Source of the DNA: Geofilum rubicundum JCM 15548
GTDB lineage: Bacteria > Bacteroidota > Bacteroidia > Bacteroidales > Marinilabiliaceae
Direction: 5' to 3'
Length of the DNA stretch: 57,228 bases
Assembly (NCBI RefSeq): GCF_000974365.1
Contig: NZ_BAZW01000027.1
Span: 1-57,228, forward strand
Shown: positions 28,339-39,500 of the stretch, in pieces
How the letters are laid out: every line of letters starts with the position of its first letter
Numbering within the stretch: the first letter of the stretch is position 1
The notes under the pieces: model-generated
The model's database searches: none
Told to the model about the DNA's origin: nothing
The model's input: the letters and a program-made list of their open reading frames with translations, nothing else
Position numbers and translations under genes: made by a program

Positions 28339-28370
28339 GTAGGGCTCAAATACATTAGAGCCCTACTTTT
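28339..28370 (+). terminator. Rho-independent terminator/attenuator after the peptide gene
   Basis: Perfect 9-bp stem GTAGGGCTC (28339-28347) with GAGCCCTAC (28358-28366), 10-base loop, then a T run. Its place between the peptide gene and the beta-propeller gene suggests partial termination. Confidence 0.75.
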
Positions 28371-28405
28371 TAAAAATTTAAAAATGGAAGGTTAAAACAT
28401 AATAC

Positions 28406-29473
28406 ATGAAAAAAATAATTTTACTCATATTTGCCTTGTTGGTATTGTTATCGTGTAAAAAAACACAAAGCCAGGTGTTTAATGAAAGTGAAAAAAAACT
28501 ACCTGCCTTTAATTCGCAGGGCGAATTAATATTTGAGGTTATACGAGAGTATCTAGGACCTTATCCAAGAGCAATACACCTAATGGACTCCCTTTTAGTA
28601 TTACACCACGAAAGGCCAGTTGAGTATTGGATAAGTATTTTTAATACAAATGGAAAGCATAAAAAGTCTCTTTACAGAAAAGGCCGGGGACCTGAAGAAT
28701 TTGTCGGCGTATCTTCATCTGGTTTTGTAGATGGGAAGTTTTGGATGTATGATTTTCAAAATAATATAATCGTAATTATTCCTGATTTATTTAGCAACCC
28801 ATTATCGATGTTTAAATATGATGTTGAAATTCCAGGTCTGGTTATTAAGCTTATTGATGAATCTTCTTTTGTAGTTCTTGGATTTGGAACCGGAACGCGT
28901 AGTCGGTTCGATAGGTACAATTTTAAAGAAAATAAAGTTACAACGGGATACGGAGATATTAACACATTAAAGAATTTTATTAGAATAACATCGGGCGAAC
29001 ATAATTATCCGCTAATGATGGAAAAGACTACTTTTAGTAGTTTTTTTTCGGTTAAGCCGGATAGAACCAAACTTGTTGCCGCATATTATTATTTTGACGC
29101 TTTAGAAATATATAATGCAACTGGTGAGTTAAAAGTGTGTTTGCGCGGGCCAACAGATAAATATCCAAAACTTGAAGTGTATCACGAAGGTAGTGGCTCT
29201 GGTAAAATAACCCCTCGTAACACAAAAGTAGGATATGGTCAAGTTGTAAGTACAGATAATTATATATATGCACTTTATTCCGGTCAAAATATTTTTGAAC
29301 ATGGATTCAGTGCAAAGAATCTATTTGTATTTGATTGGAACGGTAACCCTATAAAAAAGTTTAAATTGAGCCATCCAATAGAAACATTTTGCGTTGATGA
29401 AAAGAACAATATAATTTATTCCTTAACCAGTGATACAGGTCAATTGGTTAAAGTGAATTTTGATTTGGAATAG
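28406..29473 (+). CDS. 6-bladed beta-propeller lipoprotein (BF3164-like)
   Basis: A 355-residue lipoprotein: signal peptide ends in LLSCKK (Cys17). The mature part is an all-beta sequence with repeated W/F-x-D/N-x-x-G turns (ISIFNTNGKHKKSLYRKG; GRGPEEFVG; LFVFDWNGNPIKKFKLSHPI), typical of the 6-bladed beta-propeller proteins found beside NVEALA peptide genes in Bacteroidota. GRGPEEF is a hallmark of that family. It lies 92 bases after the peptide gene, behind the terminator. The role is not established; a peptide-binding or scaffold role outside the inner membrane is plausible. Confidence 0.8.
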   Translation: MKKIILLIFALLVLLSCKKTQSQVFNESEKKLPAFNSQGELIFEVIREYLGPYPRAIHLMDSLLVLHHERPVEYWISIFNTNGKHKKSLYRKGRGPEEFVGVSSSGFVDGKFWMYDFQNNIIVIIPDLFSNPLSMFKYDVEIPGLVIKLIDESSFVVLGFGTGTRSRFDRYNFKENKVTTGYGDINTLKNFIRITSGEHNYPLMMEKTTFSSFFSVKPDRTKLVAAYYYFDALEIYNATGELKVCLRGPTDKYPKLEVYHEGSGSGKITPRNTKVGYGQVVSTDNYIYALYSGQNIFEHGFSAKNLFVFDWNGNPIKKFKLSHPIETFCVDEKNNIIYSLTSDTGQLVKVNFDLE

Positions 29474-29680
29474 AAATTTTTCTGACTTAGTGCAGTTTAG
29501 TATTATATATATCCAGTTGGCTAGAAACAAAGTTATGCATGGTCAATTCTTTGTTAATCAACATGTAGTAGGTTTAATATGAGGGATAGCCTTACGGCGA
29601 TTCGTGCCACAGGTAACTATTTCATTGACAAAGTTTGGACTTATAGTCAATTAAATTAAATTATTCAACACTTAAACCAA

Positions 29681-30220
29681 ATGAAAAAAATCCCATTTTT
29701 CGTTATTTTTATAATACTGTCCTACTCCTGTTCCCAAACCTCCCAAACAGAAAAGGAGTTGGCGGAGGTCCTTGGCACAAGACTCAACATTGAGATGTTC
29801 GATACCATCCAGTATCGGGATTCGCTTATCTCGATGGAACAGTTACGAAAAAAACATTCACATCTTTCGGTAGTATATTTGCAGGATAATTGCACCCCCT
29901 GCTATCCAAAATATGTGGAGTGGCACCAAAAAATGGAGGAGATAGATGATTTTTCGAGGCATACTGTACTGTTTGTAATTCAAACATTTGAATATGAGTA
30001 TTTCAAGAGAAATGTAATGAAATTAGAAGAAGAAATTGATGAAAAATATTACATCATCATCGACCCCAAACAGGAATTCTTTATCAGCAACAAAGACCTT
30101 CCCAACTGGATTATGAATAGTTCAATGCTCATAGATTCCGAAAACAAAATAAAAATGGTGGGTTCACCTTGGATAAATGAAGATATGGCGAATCTGTTTC
30201 ATGAAATTATATCTCAATAA
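29681..30220 (+). CDS. Thioredoxin-like lipoprotein
   Basis: A 179-residue lipoprotein (LSYSCSQ, lipid Cys17). After an N-terminal linker it has a thioredoxin-like fold with the redox motif CTPC at 71-74 preceded by a VVYLQDN strand, then the usual helix, FVIQTFEYEYF, and YYIIIDPKQEFF. The cis-Pro region is poorly defined (LPNWIMNSSMLID), so the fold assignment rests mainly on the CxxC and strand order. It could reduce or form the disulfide between the two cysteines of the peptide encoded upstream; that is inference. Its stop is 3 bases before the next gene, so the two are co-transcribed. Confidence 0.7.
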   Translation: MKKIPFFVIFIILSYSCSQTSQTEKELAEVLGTRLNIEMFDTIQYRDSLISMEQLRKKHSHLSVVYLQDNCTPCYPKYVEWHQKMEEIDDFSRHTVLFVIQTFEYEYFKRNVMKLEEEIDEKYYIIIDPKQEFFISNKDLPNWIMNSSMLIDSENKIKMVGSPWINEDMANLFHEIISQ

Positions 30221-30223
30221 AAA

Positions 30224-32233
30224 ATGGATAATTTTCACCATACACAAATACCTACTAGGTCTCACAAGCTGGTTGTATTTTATTGTTTATTAATTTTTTA
30301 CTCCTGTAATTCTCATCAACAAAAGGAAGACCATTATGGTTGGACAAACATGAAAATACCTACCGAACAAGAACCGTATTTTACCAAAATTGCAAAATCA
30401 GACTTACATAAACGAAAAACTTTTGCAGGTTTAAATCCGCTGATAACACAACGGTATCTTGCAGAATTGGATTCTGTAAAAGCTTCTGCTCCTTCGTTAT
30501 CTAATTTAGAGCTGCAGCAAAAATCTGATTCCATTGCCAATGCCTTGGAGATTAGACTTCAGGGACAGTTGCAGTTGTTCGATGACTCGTTATTCATAGC
30601 CACTGACTTCTTGCAACAAAACTTTGAACTGTCTATAGAAGCTTTAAATAGTGCAACGTGGCGAGACTCGATATCTTTAGATGTGTTTGAAGAATTTATT
30701 CTTCCTTACAAGTTGGCTTATGAGGTTGCTGATACTTGGCGCGATACCCTATTTCGTTTTCACTGCGATCTCACTGACGGAAACCCTGAATTGAGGAATC
30801 TGGATTCATTGTACGCTTACCACATGGACAATACTTATTACGGGTTAAAATCGGGGGGAGAATTAAACAGAAACTACCCTTCTGAGCCTAATTTTTCTTG
30901 GCTGGCATTCTCAAAGGAGGGAGACTGTGGTAATAGGTGTCGCTATATGATGTATCATCTGCGTGCGGCTGGCGCCCCTGCGACTTATGATTACATACCG
31001 GGCTGGGGAAACCGTCCGGTTGCCAGACATGCATACGTGGGGTTGGCGCACCGGGACCAACAGCTCTCCACCTTATTACAGAATGACAATAACCCGAATA
31101 ATTTGGTGAATGATCTAAATGCGGCCATGTTTACGGGCTATCAATATGTTTTTAATGATGAGGACCTGCCTCTTGGCTTATATGTGCAATATGAAAAAAC
31201 AATTCCCAAAATTTATCGGGAGACATGGACTGACCAAGATGAGATTGTTGAGATTTATAAGACTGTACCACATGATCAGATTGACAGGACTCTAATCAGG
31301 CCCAATATGGTGGATGTTACAACTCAATACCTGAAAACAACGGATATTGAAGTTGGTAAGCCTCTTTTTTGTGTGGGCAAAATGGCGTATTTGGCCACTT
31401 TTGATTTGAAGGGCTGGACTCCTGTTGCCTATTCTAAATTCAATTTTTTGGGAAGGGCGCAGTTCAAAGACATGGGTAAAAATATTCTCTATATGCCTAT
31501 GCTTAAAAATCAACAAAATCTTGAGCCTGTTGGCGACCCATTCATTGTTGAAAATAGTGGTGATAAGCGAATCGTAAAACCCAATTACAATGATGTTGTG
31601 GATTTGCATCTAATCAGAAAATTTCCCTTCTTTTCATACGCGGCAGCTCATGCCAGGGATTTTAAAGGCTGTATCATAGAAGGAGCTAATAAGCCTGACT
31701 TTAGCGATGCCAGCGCAATTCATACCGTAGATTATTATCCTTTCTTTATGCACCGGGCAACAATTGAAACAGAGGACTCATTCAGGTACATTCGGTTCAG
31801 ATCTCCAAGCAATAAACCATTCCGTATGGCACAGATGGAATGTTATTCAGGTGAACCTGATAATCTGCAAAAAATTGACAATGTATTATATACCCAAGGA
31901 ACTCTTACTGGAAACGATGTAAAAGCTTTTGATGGGGATTTAAGTACTTATATGGTTAGAACTGAAGCCGTGTTTGATTTTGGAACACCGAAAACGGTGA
32001 CAGAGATCCGGTTTTGTCCTCGTAATGACACAAACGGCATCATCCCCGGAAGCGAGTATGAACTATTCTACTGGGATGACGAATGGATTTCAGCTGGTCG
32101 TCAGCTTGCCACAGACTATCATCTGAATTATAATAATATGCCTTCTGGAACCATGTATTGGTTAAGATGCCATACCGAAGGCCGCGAAGAAAGAATCTTT
32201 ACTTACGAAAATGACATCCAAATTTGGTGGTAG
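30224..32233 (+). CDS. Transglutaminase-like lipoprotein with C-terminal beta-sandwich
   Basis: A 669-residue protein. A signal peptide with FYSCNS (Cys28) suggests a lipoprotein. The middle has a transglutaminase-like core: GDCGNRC with nucleophile Cys235 followed by a helix (MYHLRAAGAPATYDY) and RHAYVGL with His269, matching the family's order of catalytic Cys and His. The C-terminal 180 residues have repeated RYIRFRSPSN and VTEIRFCPRNDTNG segments typical of F5/8 or discoidin-like beta-sandwiches. It may bind or modify a peptide or glycan. It starts 3 bases after the thioredoxin-like gene, and its stop is 2 bases before the membrane-fusion gene. Confidence 0.65.
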   Translation: MDNFHHTQIPTRSHKLVVFYCLLIFYSCNSHQQKEDHYGWTNMKIPTEQEPYFTKIAKSDLHKRKTFAGLNPLITQRYLAELDSVKASAPSLSNLELQQKSDSIANALEIRLQGQLQLFDDSLFIATDFLQQNFELSIEALNSATWRDSISLDVFEEFILPYKLAYEVADTWRDTLFRFHCDLTDGNPELRNLDSLYAYHMDNTYYGLKSGGELNRNYPSEPNFSWLAFSKEGDCGNRCRYMMYHLRAAGAPATYDYIPGWGNRPVARHAYVGLAHRDQQLSTLLQNDNNPNNLVNDLNAAMFTGYQYVFNDEDLPLGLYVQYEKTIPKIYRETWTDQDEIVEIYKTVPHDQIDRTLIRPNMVDVTTQYLKTTDIEVGKPLFCVGKMAYLATFDLKGWTPVAYSKFNFLGRAQFKDMGKNILYMPMLKNQQNLEPVGDPFIVENSGDKRIVKPNYNDVVDLHLIRKFPFFSYAAAHARDFKGCIIEGANKPDFSDASAIHTVDYYPFFMHRATIETEDSFRYIRFRSPSNKPFRMAQMECYSGEPDNLQKIDNVLYTQGTLTGNDVKAFDGDLSTYMVRTEAVFDFGTPKTVTEIRFCPRNDTNGIIPGSEYELFYWDDEWISAGRQLATDYHLNYNNMPSGTMYWLRCHTEGREERIFTYENDIQIWW

Positions 32234-32235
32234 CT

Positions 32236-33305
32236 ATGAAAAATCTAAGTTTAACAATCCTTTTGATTACCCTTTATGCCTGTTCCACTTCTCAGGCCGA
32301 TAACGCTGGTTCGGAAGAAATAGCGCGCATTTCGCATGCAGAGGCAGACATAACTAAAGTTGGTACAGTCACAGTTAATTACGGGAGTTTTGATCTGGAA
32401 CTCATTAGTAACGGAAGATTGGAAGCCCGTCGAAGGGCATTGGTCCCTTTTAGGGTACAGGAGCAGATTGTTAATGTTGTAGTACTGGAGGGTCAATCGG
32501 TCACGGCCGGGCAAATTTTGGGAAGATTGGAACCCTTCACCTACCAAAAACGGCTCGATGATGCCACCAACAGCTACGAACAGGCCCTGATTGATCTGGA
32601 AGATCGTTTATTGGGATTTGGCTACTCATTGAGTGATACGGCATCAGTACCTGACAATATTCTAAAAATGGCCAGGATACGCAGTGGATATAACAATGCC
32701 CAGTCTGCACTAACTGAAGCCCGGCGTAATCTGTCTCACACCACCATTACAGCTCCCATTAGTGGCGTGATCAGCAATTTGGAAGCGCATGAACAAAATC
32801 CTTCTTCCGCTTTTCCCCATTTCTGCGAAGTGCTGGACATCAACACCATGCACTTGGTTTTTCATCTTTTAGAAACAGAAATTGGTCAGGTGAAAACCGA
32901 ACAACAGGTTGAAATTTTCCCATTTGCCCTTACTGGTGAGACTTTTAAAGGAACAGTAACCAGTATCAACCCTGCTGTGGACGACAAAGGAATGGTACGC
33001 ATAACTGTCATGGTTCCCAATCCCGGTCGCCGCCTGATGGATGGATGAACGCTCGCGTGCTTCTTAAAAACAAAATCTCAAACACATTAATCGTGCCCAA
33101 AGAAGCGGTTTTGTATCGCCAAAACAGACAAGTTGCCTTCATCTACGAAGAAGGAAAAGCCATCTGGAAATATGTTGAAACCAGTCATGAAAACTCTACC
33201 CATGTGGCCATAATCGACGGACTGGAAGAGGGAATGGAGGTGATTGTGGAGAATAATTTGAATTTGGCGCATGAAAGCCTTGTTTCAGTTGTCAATCAAC
33301 AGTAA
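32236..33305 (+). pseudogene. Lipid-anchored membrane-fusion protein, broken by one 1-base deletion
   Basis: The adaptor of the second tripartite exporter. ATG at 32236 gives a signal peptide ending LYACST (lipid Cys16). A frame change near 33044 (GGG to GG) splits it; restored, it is 356 residues. Features are a lipoyl-like half LVPFRVQEQIVNVVVLEGQ, a short coiled coil, ATITAPISGVISNLEAHEQ-like second half (seen as TTITAPISGVISN) and a beta-barrel ending IVPKEAVLY. It starts 2 bases after the transglutaminase-like gene, so it belongs to the same transcript. The protein is otherwise well preserved, favouring a sequencing error. Confidence 0.85.
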
Positions 33306-33373
33306 ATAATGATAGTAAAGAGTCATCAATGACCTGCCACAGGGCTTGATGACTGCTAACTGATAACCGAACC

Positions 33374-36300
33374 ATGAAAAACGCCTTCTCCATCAACATC
33401 CTGTTTTTGCTATTTACTATCATAGGCCTGGCGCTGGTTTCCCGTTTGCCTGTACAGTTGCATCCACACGTTCAGGGAGATGTCATTAATGTAAACTTTT
33501 CGTGGCCGGGTATGGGTGCTGAGGTGTTGGAGCGTGAGGTGACCTCTCCGATTGAAGGTTCCCTTTCGGCTCTTCGGGGTATTCGAAGCATTACATCGAG
33601 ATCGTATAAGGATAGAGGGGAGGTAACTTTAACTTTCAAGAAAGGAACCGATATGGATGCTGCACGCTTTGAGGTGGCTTCTCTTATGCGGAGCATCCAT
33701 TCGCGGTTGCCGCAGGGCGTGCAATTGCCGCAGGTTAGTTACCGGGGCGGTGGTGGAGATGATGATCCGCTGTTAATGGTCTATACCATTAATGGCGAAG
33801 GCAGCAGTTACGCATTGCAGGAATACGTTTCGCGCTATGTGGTACCTCGAATCAGTCATCTGAAAGAGATAAGCAGCGTAAATGTTACAGGTGCCACCCC
33901 CATGGAGTGGGAGTTGGCTTACGACAAAGAACGTCTCCGCCTGGCAGGGCTGTCGGTCCGTGATCTTCAAAATGGCGTGGGCAACTATCTCTCTCGCAAA
34001 GAACTGGGGATGACATCCATTCAAGAGGGAAAGGAGGAGGAGACCATCCACCTAACCTTTACCGGCATGGCGGCCGATTCATTAATATGGGACGATGTAG
34101 TGGTGGGTAAATCGGACAAGCGCATTCTCCATCTCGCCGATGTGGCAACCCCAAAGCTCAAGGAAACTCTTCCGCGCTCCTACTTCCGGGTGAACGGATT
34201 AAACACGGTCTATTTGGTAATTCACTCCGTACAAGGAGCCAATCAGGTGACACTGGCCGGCAATGTGCAGACGGCAATTCAAGAGTTATCGCACGCATTC
34301 CCGCCCAACTTCTCTATGCTGGTGAATTATGATGCTTCGGAACACATCAATACCGAAGTCCAAAAAATAACTTCCCGCGCCTTGCTGGCCATCATTATTT
34401 TGTTGTTGTTTGTTTTGTTCATAAGCAGACGATGGCGCTATCTCTTCATCATTGCCCTGAGTCTTGTGGCTAACCTCAGCATAGCGGTCATATTCTACTA
34501 CTTTCTTGGCATAGAAATTCATCTTTACAGTCTGGCAGGAATTACCGTATCATTGGGAATGATTATTGATAATACCATTGTGATGGCCGACCACCTCCGT
34601 CACTCCGGTAACCGTAGCGCTTTCCTTGCTATTTTGGCGGCCACACTCACCACCATGGGGGCCATGACTGTTATTTTCTTTCTTAAAGAGGAACAACGTC
34701 TTAATTTAGTCGATTTTGCCATAGTCATGCTTGTGAATTTGAGCGTGTCCCTTGCTGTGGCGCTCTTTTTTGTACCGGCACTAATGGATCAATTGCCCAT
34801 TAAAACCGTCCGAAAAGCCAGACTGATTCGTCGCAAGCGCAGGGTCGTGAAAACTACGCTTTTGTATGGCCGGTTTCTTAGTTTTGCCTTTCGCCGGCGA
34901 TGGGCACTTATCCTGATATTTGTTTGGGGGTTCGGACTTCCGGTATTCTTTTTACCCGATAAAATTGAAACCAAAGGGGATGAGGAACCGGCCTGGTATG
35001 TAGAGTTGTATAATAAATCGCTGGGCAACCAAACCTATGTCAATAATGTAAAACCTTGGGTTAACAAGATTCTAGGCGGCAGTTGGTACTATTTTTCCAA
35101 TTACTACTCGGGTAGTAATTTTAACTGGGACGATTCCCGTACAAGGCTTTGGGCACGTGGAAGCATGCCCGATGGTTCTACGATTCACCAAATGAATGAG
35201 GTTTTTATTGGGTTGGAGAATTACCTCGCCGGATTTGATGAGGTGGAAATGTTTACTTCCAACATTCACAGCATCGACCATGCCACCATTGAAATCTCCT
35301 TTAAGGAAGACCATGAGCGGGGTACATTTCCGCACCAGTTAAAAAATGAACTAATTCGGCAGGCTATAGGAATTGGGAGTGCAGACTTTTCTGTCTATGG
35401 AGTGGGACAAGGCTTTAGCAATGCCTCTTACGATGGAATGCGAAATAACCGTCTGCAATTGAGGGGCTATAATTATGATTTATTGTTGCAACAAGCCGAT
35501 CAGTTCAGGGATACGTTGTTACAAAATCCCAGAATTCAGGAAGTCATAGTTCAAACCGGCGTTTCCTGGCGCGGAAAGCCGCGCTACGAATTTGTAATGG
35601 GGCTTAACCGGGATAGGCTGGAAGAGGCAGGTAGCTCACTCAGAAATCTGTTTGCCAATTTATTGTACGTCACGCTCAACGACCAGAATGCCGGTTACAT
35701 CCCAGGTAAGGATGGGATGACGGCCATCAGGCTTAGGGAAACCAACAAGGGTACCACATCTGTATGGGACATGGAAAATAGTTTGCTGCAATCTTCTGAA
35801 GCCAATTTTAGATTAAAAGATGTGGGATGGCTCACCCGGGAGAGGACCGGGAGTGTCATTCGTAAACACAACCAACAATATGAACTGAATGTGGAATATG
35901 ATTTTATCGGACCCTGGGAACTTAACCGCAGGGTAAGGGAGAGGTATCTGGATCAGATCCAAGAGGAACTGCCTATGGGCTTTTCAATTCATGATGTTAG
36001 TGGCGGGGGAGGCTGGAACAGGGATGAAAAATCACAGTACTGGCTGTTGCTTCTGGTATTGGCCGTCATTTTTGTTTTGTGTGCCATTCTGTTTGAATCT
36101 CTTTTGCAACCTTTGGCTGTTGTTGCTTCCATCCCAGTTGCCTTTATAGGTCTGTTTCTTACATTCGCCATTTTTAAAATCAATTTTGATCAGGGGGGAT
36201 ATGCAGCTATGATACTTTTGTGTGGACTTACTGTGAACGCCGTGCTATATATCATCAACGATTATAATAATTTAAAAAAACGAAGGAGTAATCAATCAAA

Positions 36301-36529
36301 ATTGCCACTGTTTTTAAAAGCTTTTAATCACAAAATCATCCCTATTTTGCTTACCACACTTTCTACCATCTTGGGATTATTGCCTTTCCTGATGGCAGGA
36401 AAAGAGGAAGGTTTCTGGTTTTCATTGGCCGCCGGGGCAACTGGAGGTTTAATGTTTTCAGTGTTGGCGGTGGTGGTTTGGCTGCCCTTGATTTTGATAA
36501 AGAAGAGAAGTGTCGTTAAACAGGGTTAG
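33374..36529 (+). CDS. RND-family transporter, first of two
   Basis: An intact 1051-residue RND transporter with 12 membrane helices and two periplasmic loops (FSWPGMGAEVLEREVTSPIEG is the first porter motif, here cited as SWPGMGAEVLE; the second half has WRGKPRYEFVMGLNRDRL). In TM4, GMIIDNTIVMADHL keeps one Asp followed by Asn where AcrB has two Asp; single-Asp pumps are common in the family. It is part of adaptor, RND, RND, outer-membrane channel. Two different RND subunits suggest a hetero-trimeric pump like MdtBC. Substrate unknown. Confidence 0.88.
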   Translation: MKNAFSINILFLLFTIIGLALVSRLPVQLHPHVQGDVINVNFSWPGMGAEVLEREVTSPIEGSLSALRGIRSITSRSYKDRGEVTLTFKKGTDMDAARFEVASLMRSIHSRLPQGVQLPQVSYRGGGGDDDPLLMVYTINGEGSSYALQEYVSRYVVPRISHLKEISSVNVTGATPMEWELAYDKERLRLAGLSVRDLQNGVGNYLSRKELGMTSIQEGKEEETIHLTFTGMAADSLIWDDVVVGKSDKRILHLADVATPKLKETLPRSYFRVNGLNTVYLVIHSVQGANQVTLAGNVQTAIQELSHAFPPNFSMLVNYDASEHINTEVQKITSRALLAIIILLLFVLFISRRWRYLFIIALSLVANLSIAVIFYYFLGIEIHLYSLAGITVSLGMIIDNTIVMADHLRHSGNRSAFLAILAATLTTMGAMTVIFFLKEEQRLNLVDFAIVMLVNLSVSLAVALFFVPALMDQLPIKTVRKARLIRRKRRVVKTTLLYGRFLSFAFRRRWALILIFVWGFGLPVFFLPDKIETKGDEEPAWYVELYNKSLGNQTYVNNVKPWVNKILGGSWYYFSNYYSGSNFNWDDSRTRLWARGSMPDGSTIHQMNEVFIGLENYLAGFDEVEMFTSNIHSIDHATIEISFKEDHERGTFPHQLKNELIRQAIGIGSADFSVYGVGQGFSNASYDGMRNNRLQLRGYNYDLLLQQADQFRDTLLQNPRIQEVIVQTGVSWRGKPRYEFVMGLNRDRLEEAGSSLRNLFANLLYVTLNDQNAGYIPGKDGMTAIRLRETNKGTTSVWDMENSLLQSSEANFRLKDVGWLTRERTGSVIRKHNQQYELNVEYDFIGPWELNRRVRERYLDQIQEELPMGFSIHDVSGGGGWNRDEKSQYWLLLLVLAVIFVLCAILFESLLQPLAVVASIPVAFIGLFLTFAIFKINFDQGGYAAMILLCGLTVNAVLYIINDYNNLKKRRSNQSKLPLFLKAFNHKIIPILLTTLSTILGLLPFLMAGKEEGFWFSLAAGATGGLMFSVLAVVVWLPLILIKKRSVVKQG

Positions 36530-36567
36530 GTTCGCAGAGATAACTTAGCTTTTTACAGAGAGATACT

Positions 36568-39500
36568 ATGATAAAATTCTTAATTCACAGACCCATTGCC
36601 GTCATCATGACCTTTGTTGCCATCCTCACATTGGGGCTGGTTGCTTCCGGACTGTTACCGGTGTCCCTTATGCCGGATATCGACATTCCTGAAATTACCA
36701 TTCAGGTCAATCGTCCCGGAGAATCGGCCCGTCAGGTGGAGGAGGGCATTGTTGCCCCCATGCGCTACCATCTGATGCAAGTTCCCCATTTAGATGATGT
36801 GGTCAGTGAAAGTCGGGATGGACGTGCACTCATCCGCCTCAGATTCAGTTTTGGAGCAGATATCAACTATGCCTTTATTGATGTCAATGAAAAGGTAGAT
36901 GCTGCTATGCGAAATCTGCCACCGGAAATGGAGCGACCAGCCATAATAAAAGCCTCGGCCTCCGATCTGCCGGTATTTTACATCAATCTTTGGAAGGAAG
37001 GTGCGGATGAAACTGAATTCATGGAATTGAGCGATTTGGCACGTTCGGTTATGATCAAACGATTGGAACAGCTGCCTGAAGTGGCCATGGTAGATGTTAC
37101 TGGTCATCTGGAACCGGAACTCTACATTGAGCCCAATGAACCCCTGCTTAAATCCCTTGGACTAACGCATCGGCACATTACTCATGCCTTAGAAGAAAAC
37201 AATTTGTCGCTGGGCTCACTTCAGGTGGCTGATGGGCAGTATCTGTTCAATATACGCTTTTCCAACGCATTACGGACTGTTGAAGATGTAAAGAATATTC
37301 GGCTCAGAGTTGGCCCAAGGTTAATGAAACTACAAGAACTGGCAACCATTGGGATACGCTCACGCCAACAGGAGGGTGCTTTCCTTACCGGGGCAGAACC
37401 CGCTCTTTCTATGGCAGTCATTAAGCAATCCGATGCCCGTATGGACGACTTGAAAAACAGTGTACACGAGATGCTAAACCGTTTTGAAAGAGATTATGCC
37501 GGTGTTAAATATCAGATCATTCGCGACCAAACCGCGCTTCTTGACCACTCCATAAGTAATTTAAAAGTCAATTTAATTTTTGGAGGAGCACTGGCCTTTC
37601 TAATTCTTTTTTTCTTTTTAAAGGATGCCCGGGCTCCGTGGCTCATTGGAATTTCCATCCCGGCTGCATTGATTATCAGTCTTCTTTTTTTTCATCTTGT
37701 AGGCATCTCTATTAATATTATTTCGCTCTCCGGTTTGATTTTAGGCGTGGGCATGATGATTGATAACTCCATTATTGTCATCGACAACATTACGCAACAT
37801 ACAGAGCGGGGTGAATCATTGGCTCGGGCCTGCATCAAAGGGACGAATGAGATCTTTCGTCCCCTGATATCATCTGTTTTAACCACTTGTGCGGTTTTTA
37901 TTCCATTGATATTCCTCAGCGGAATATCAGGAGCCCTCTTCTACGATCAGGCCTTGTCGGTAGCCATTGGTCTTGTGTCATCACTTATCGTTTCCATTAC
38001 CCTGATACCTGTTTTATATCATCTTTTTAGTGTAAGAGCTGAGAAGCGAGGCAAACTGGTATAGGAAAAGTAAGCAGAGCTCTTCAAAAACTTAATTTGT
38101 TCAAAACAGAAAACTTATATGAAAAAGGTTTCAATTGGGTTTTCAAGTTCCGAAAAATAGTCATCGCGGCTTTTCTTGTATTAATAATACCTGGTTTTTT
38201 GTTAGGGTGGAAGATGCCCAAAGAAAGATTCCCCTCGTTTAATCAAAGTGATGTGTTTGTTAAAATCGATTGGAATGAACGCATCAATTTGGATGAAAAT
38301 ATTTTACGTTTAGAAATCATCAATTCAGGCGTTTCGAACTTGTCACAAATTGGGAATAGTTATGTGGGTACCCAAAAGTATATGCTCCATAAAGACATGG
38401 ACCAGTCCGTATCCGAGGCATTGCTTTATTTTTCGGGCAAAACACCGGAGGATATTACCAACATCCAAAAGGTAATCACAGATATAATCAATACAAACTG
38501 GACATCTGCCATTGTATCCTATCAAATGCCTGAAACCATATTTGAAAAACTCTTTCAGCAAGAAGAGGCCTTTCTGGTTTTAAAAATCAGTAATAATCAG
38601 GAAAGAGGTATTCCGGATTTAGACCGGATGAACCATATCACTGCTGATCTCAGTGAAAAATTTCCTGATGCAGGAATTATGCCTCGGGCTTCCGAAAGTT
38701 ATATAGAAGTAAGCGTATTGCCCGAAATGCTGGCCCTTTACGATGTTGAGCACAGAGCCTTGTATGAAAGGCTTCGTGCGGCACTTAATGCTTGGCAAGT
38801 AGGTGTTCTGCACACCGGCTCTCAATACGTTCCTATGGTTATTGGGAATTCTCCGCTCCCTGTTAACCAAATGCTAAACGAATTAATGGTGGTCAACAGG
38901 TACCAATTGGAAATTCCTGTGAAAACCCTGGTCAATACCCGGATTAAAGACGATTACAAAACCCTTTTTGGAAGTAATGAGGGGGCTTTTGTCCCCATTG
39001 ATGTCCACTCCATACCCGGAAATAACGCACCGCTTTGGATGGCCCAAATCACAGAGCAACTGAAGAGTGCCTACGATATAGACCCAAGCTTTGCCGGAAG
39101 TTGGTTCTCATCGCGACAATTAATTCGTGAATTGGTAATTGTCATGCTCATCTCCTTGTCTTTGCTCTATTTTATTTTGGCAGCCCAGTTCGAATCACTG
39201 CGCCAGCCATTGATACTGCTTTTGGAGGTTCCCATTGACATCGCGGGAGCCCTTTTCCTTTTATGGATTTTTGGGGGTACCATCAACATCATGTCCATGA
39301 TTGGAATTGTGGTCATGAGTGGAATCATAGTCAACGACTCCATTCTAAAAATTGATACCATTAACAGGTTGCAACGTGAAGGAACGCCCATGCTCGAAGC
39401 AATAAAAGAGGGTGGACACCGACGTCTTAAACCGATTATTATGACAAGCATAACAACCATTCTGGCGCTGATGCCGGTGATTTGGGGCAGTGGAATGGGC

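Noticed and set aside
38061-38100. RND pump naturally encoded by two genes
   Set aside because: The second frame is open upstream of its ATG right to the first gene's stop and a single added base gives a full-length protein of normal size, so a lost base is the simpler reading.
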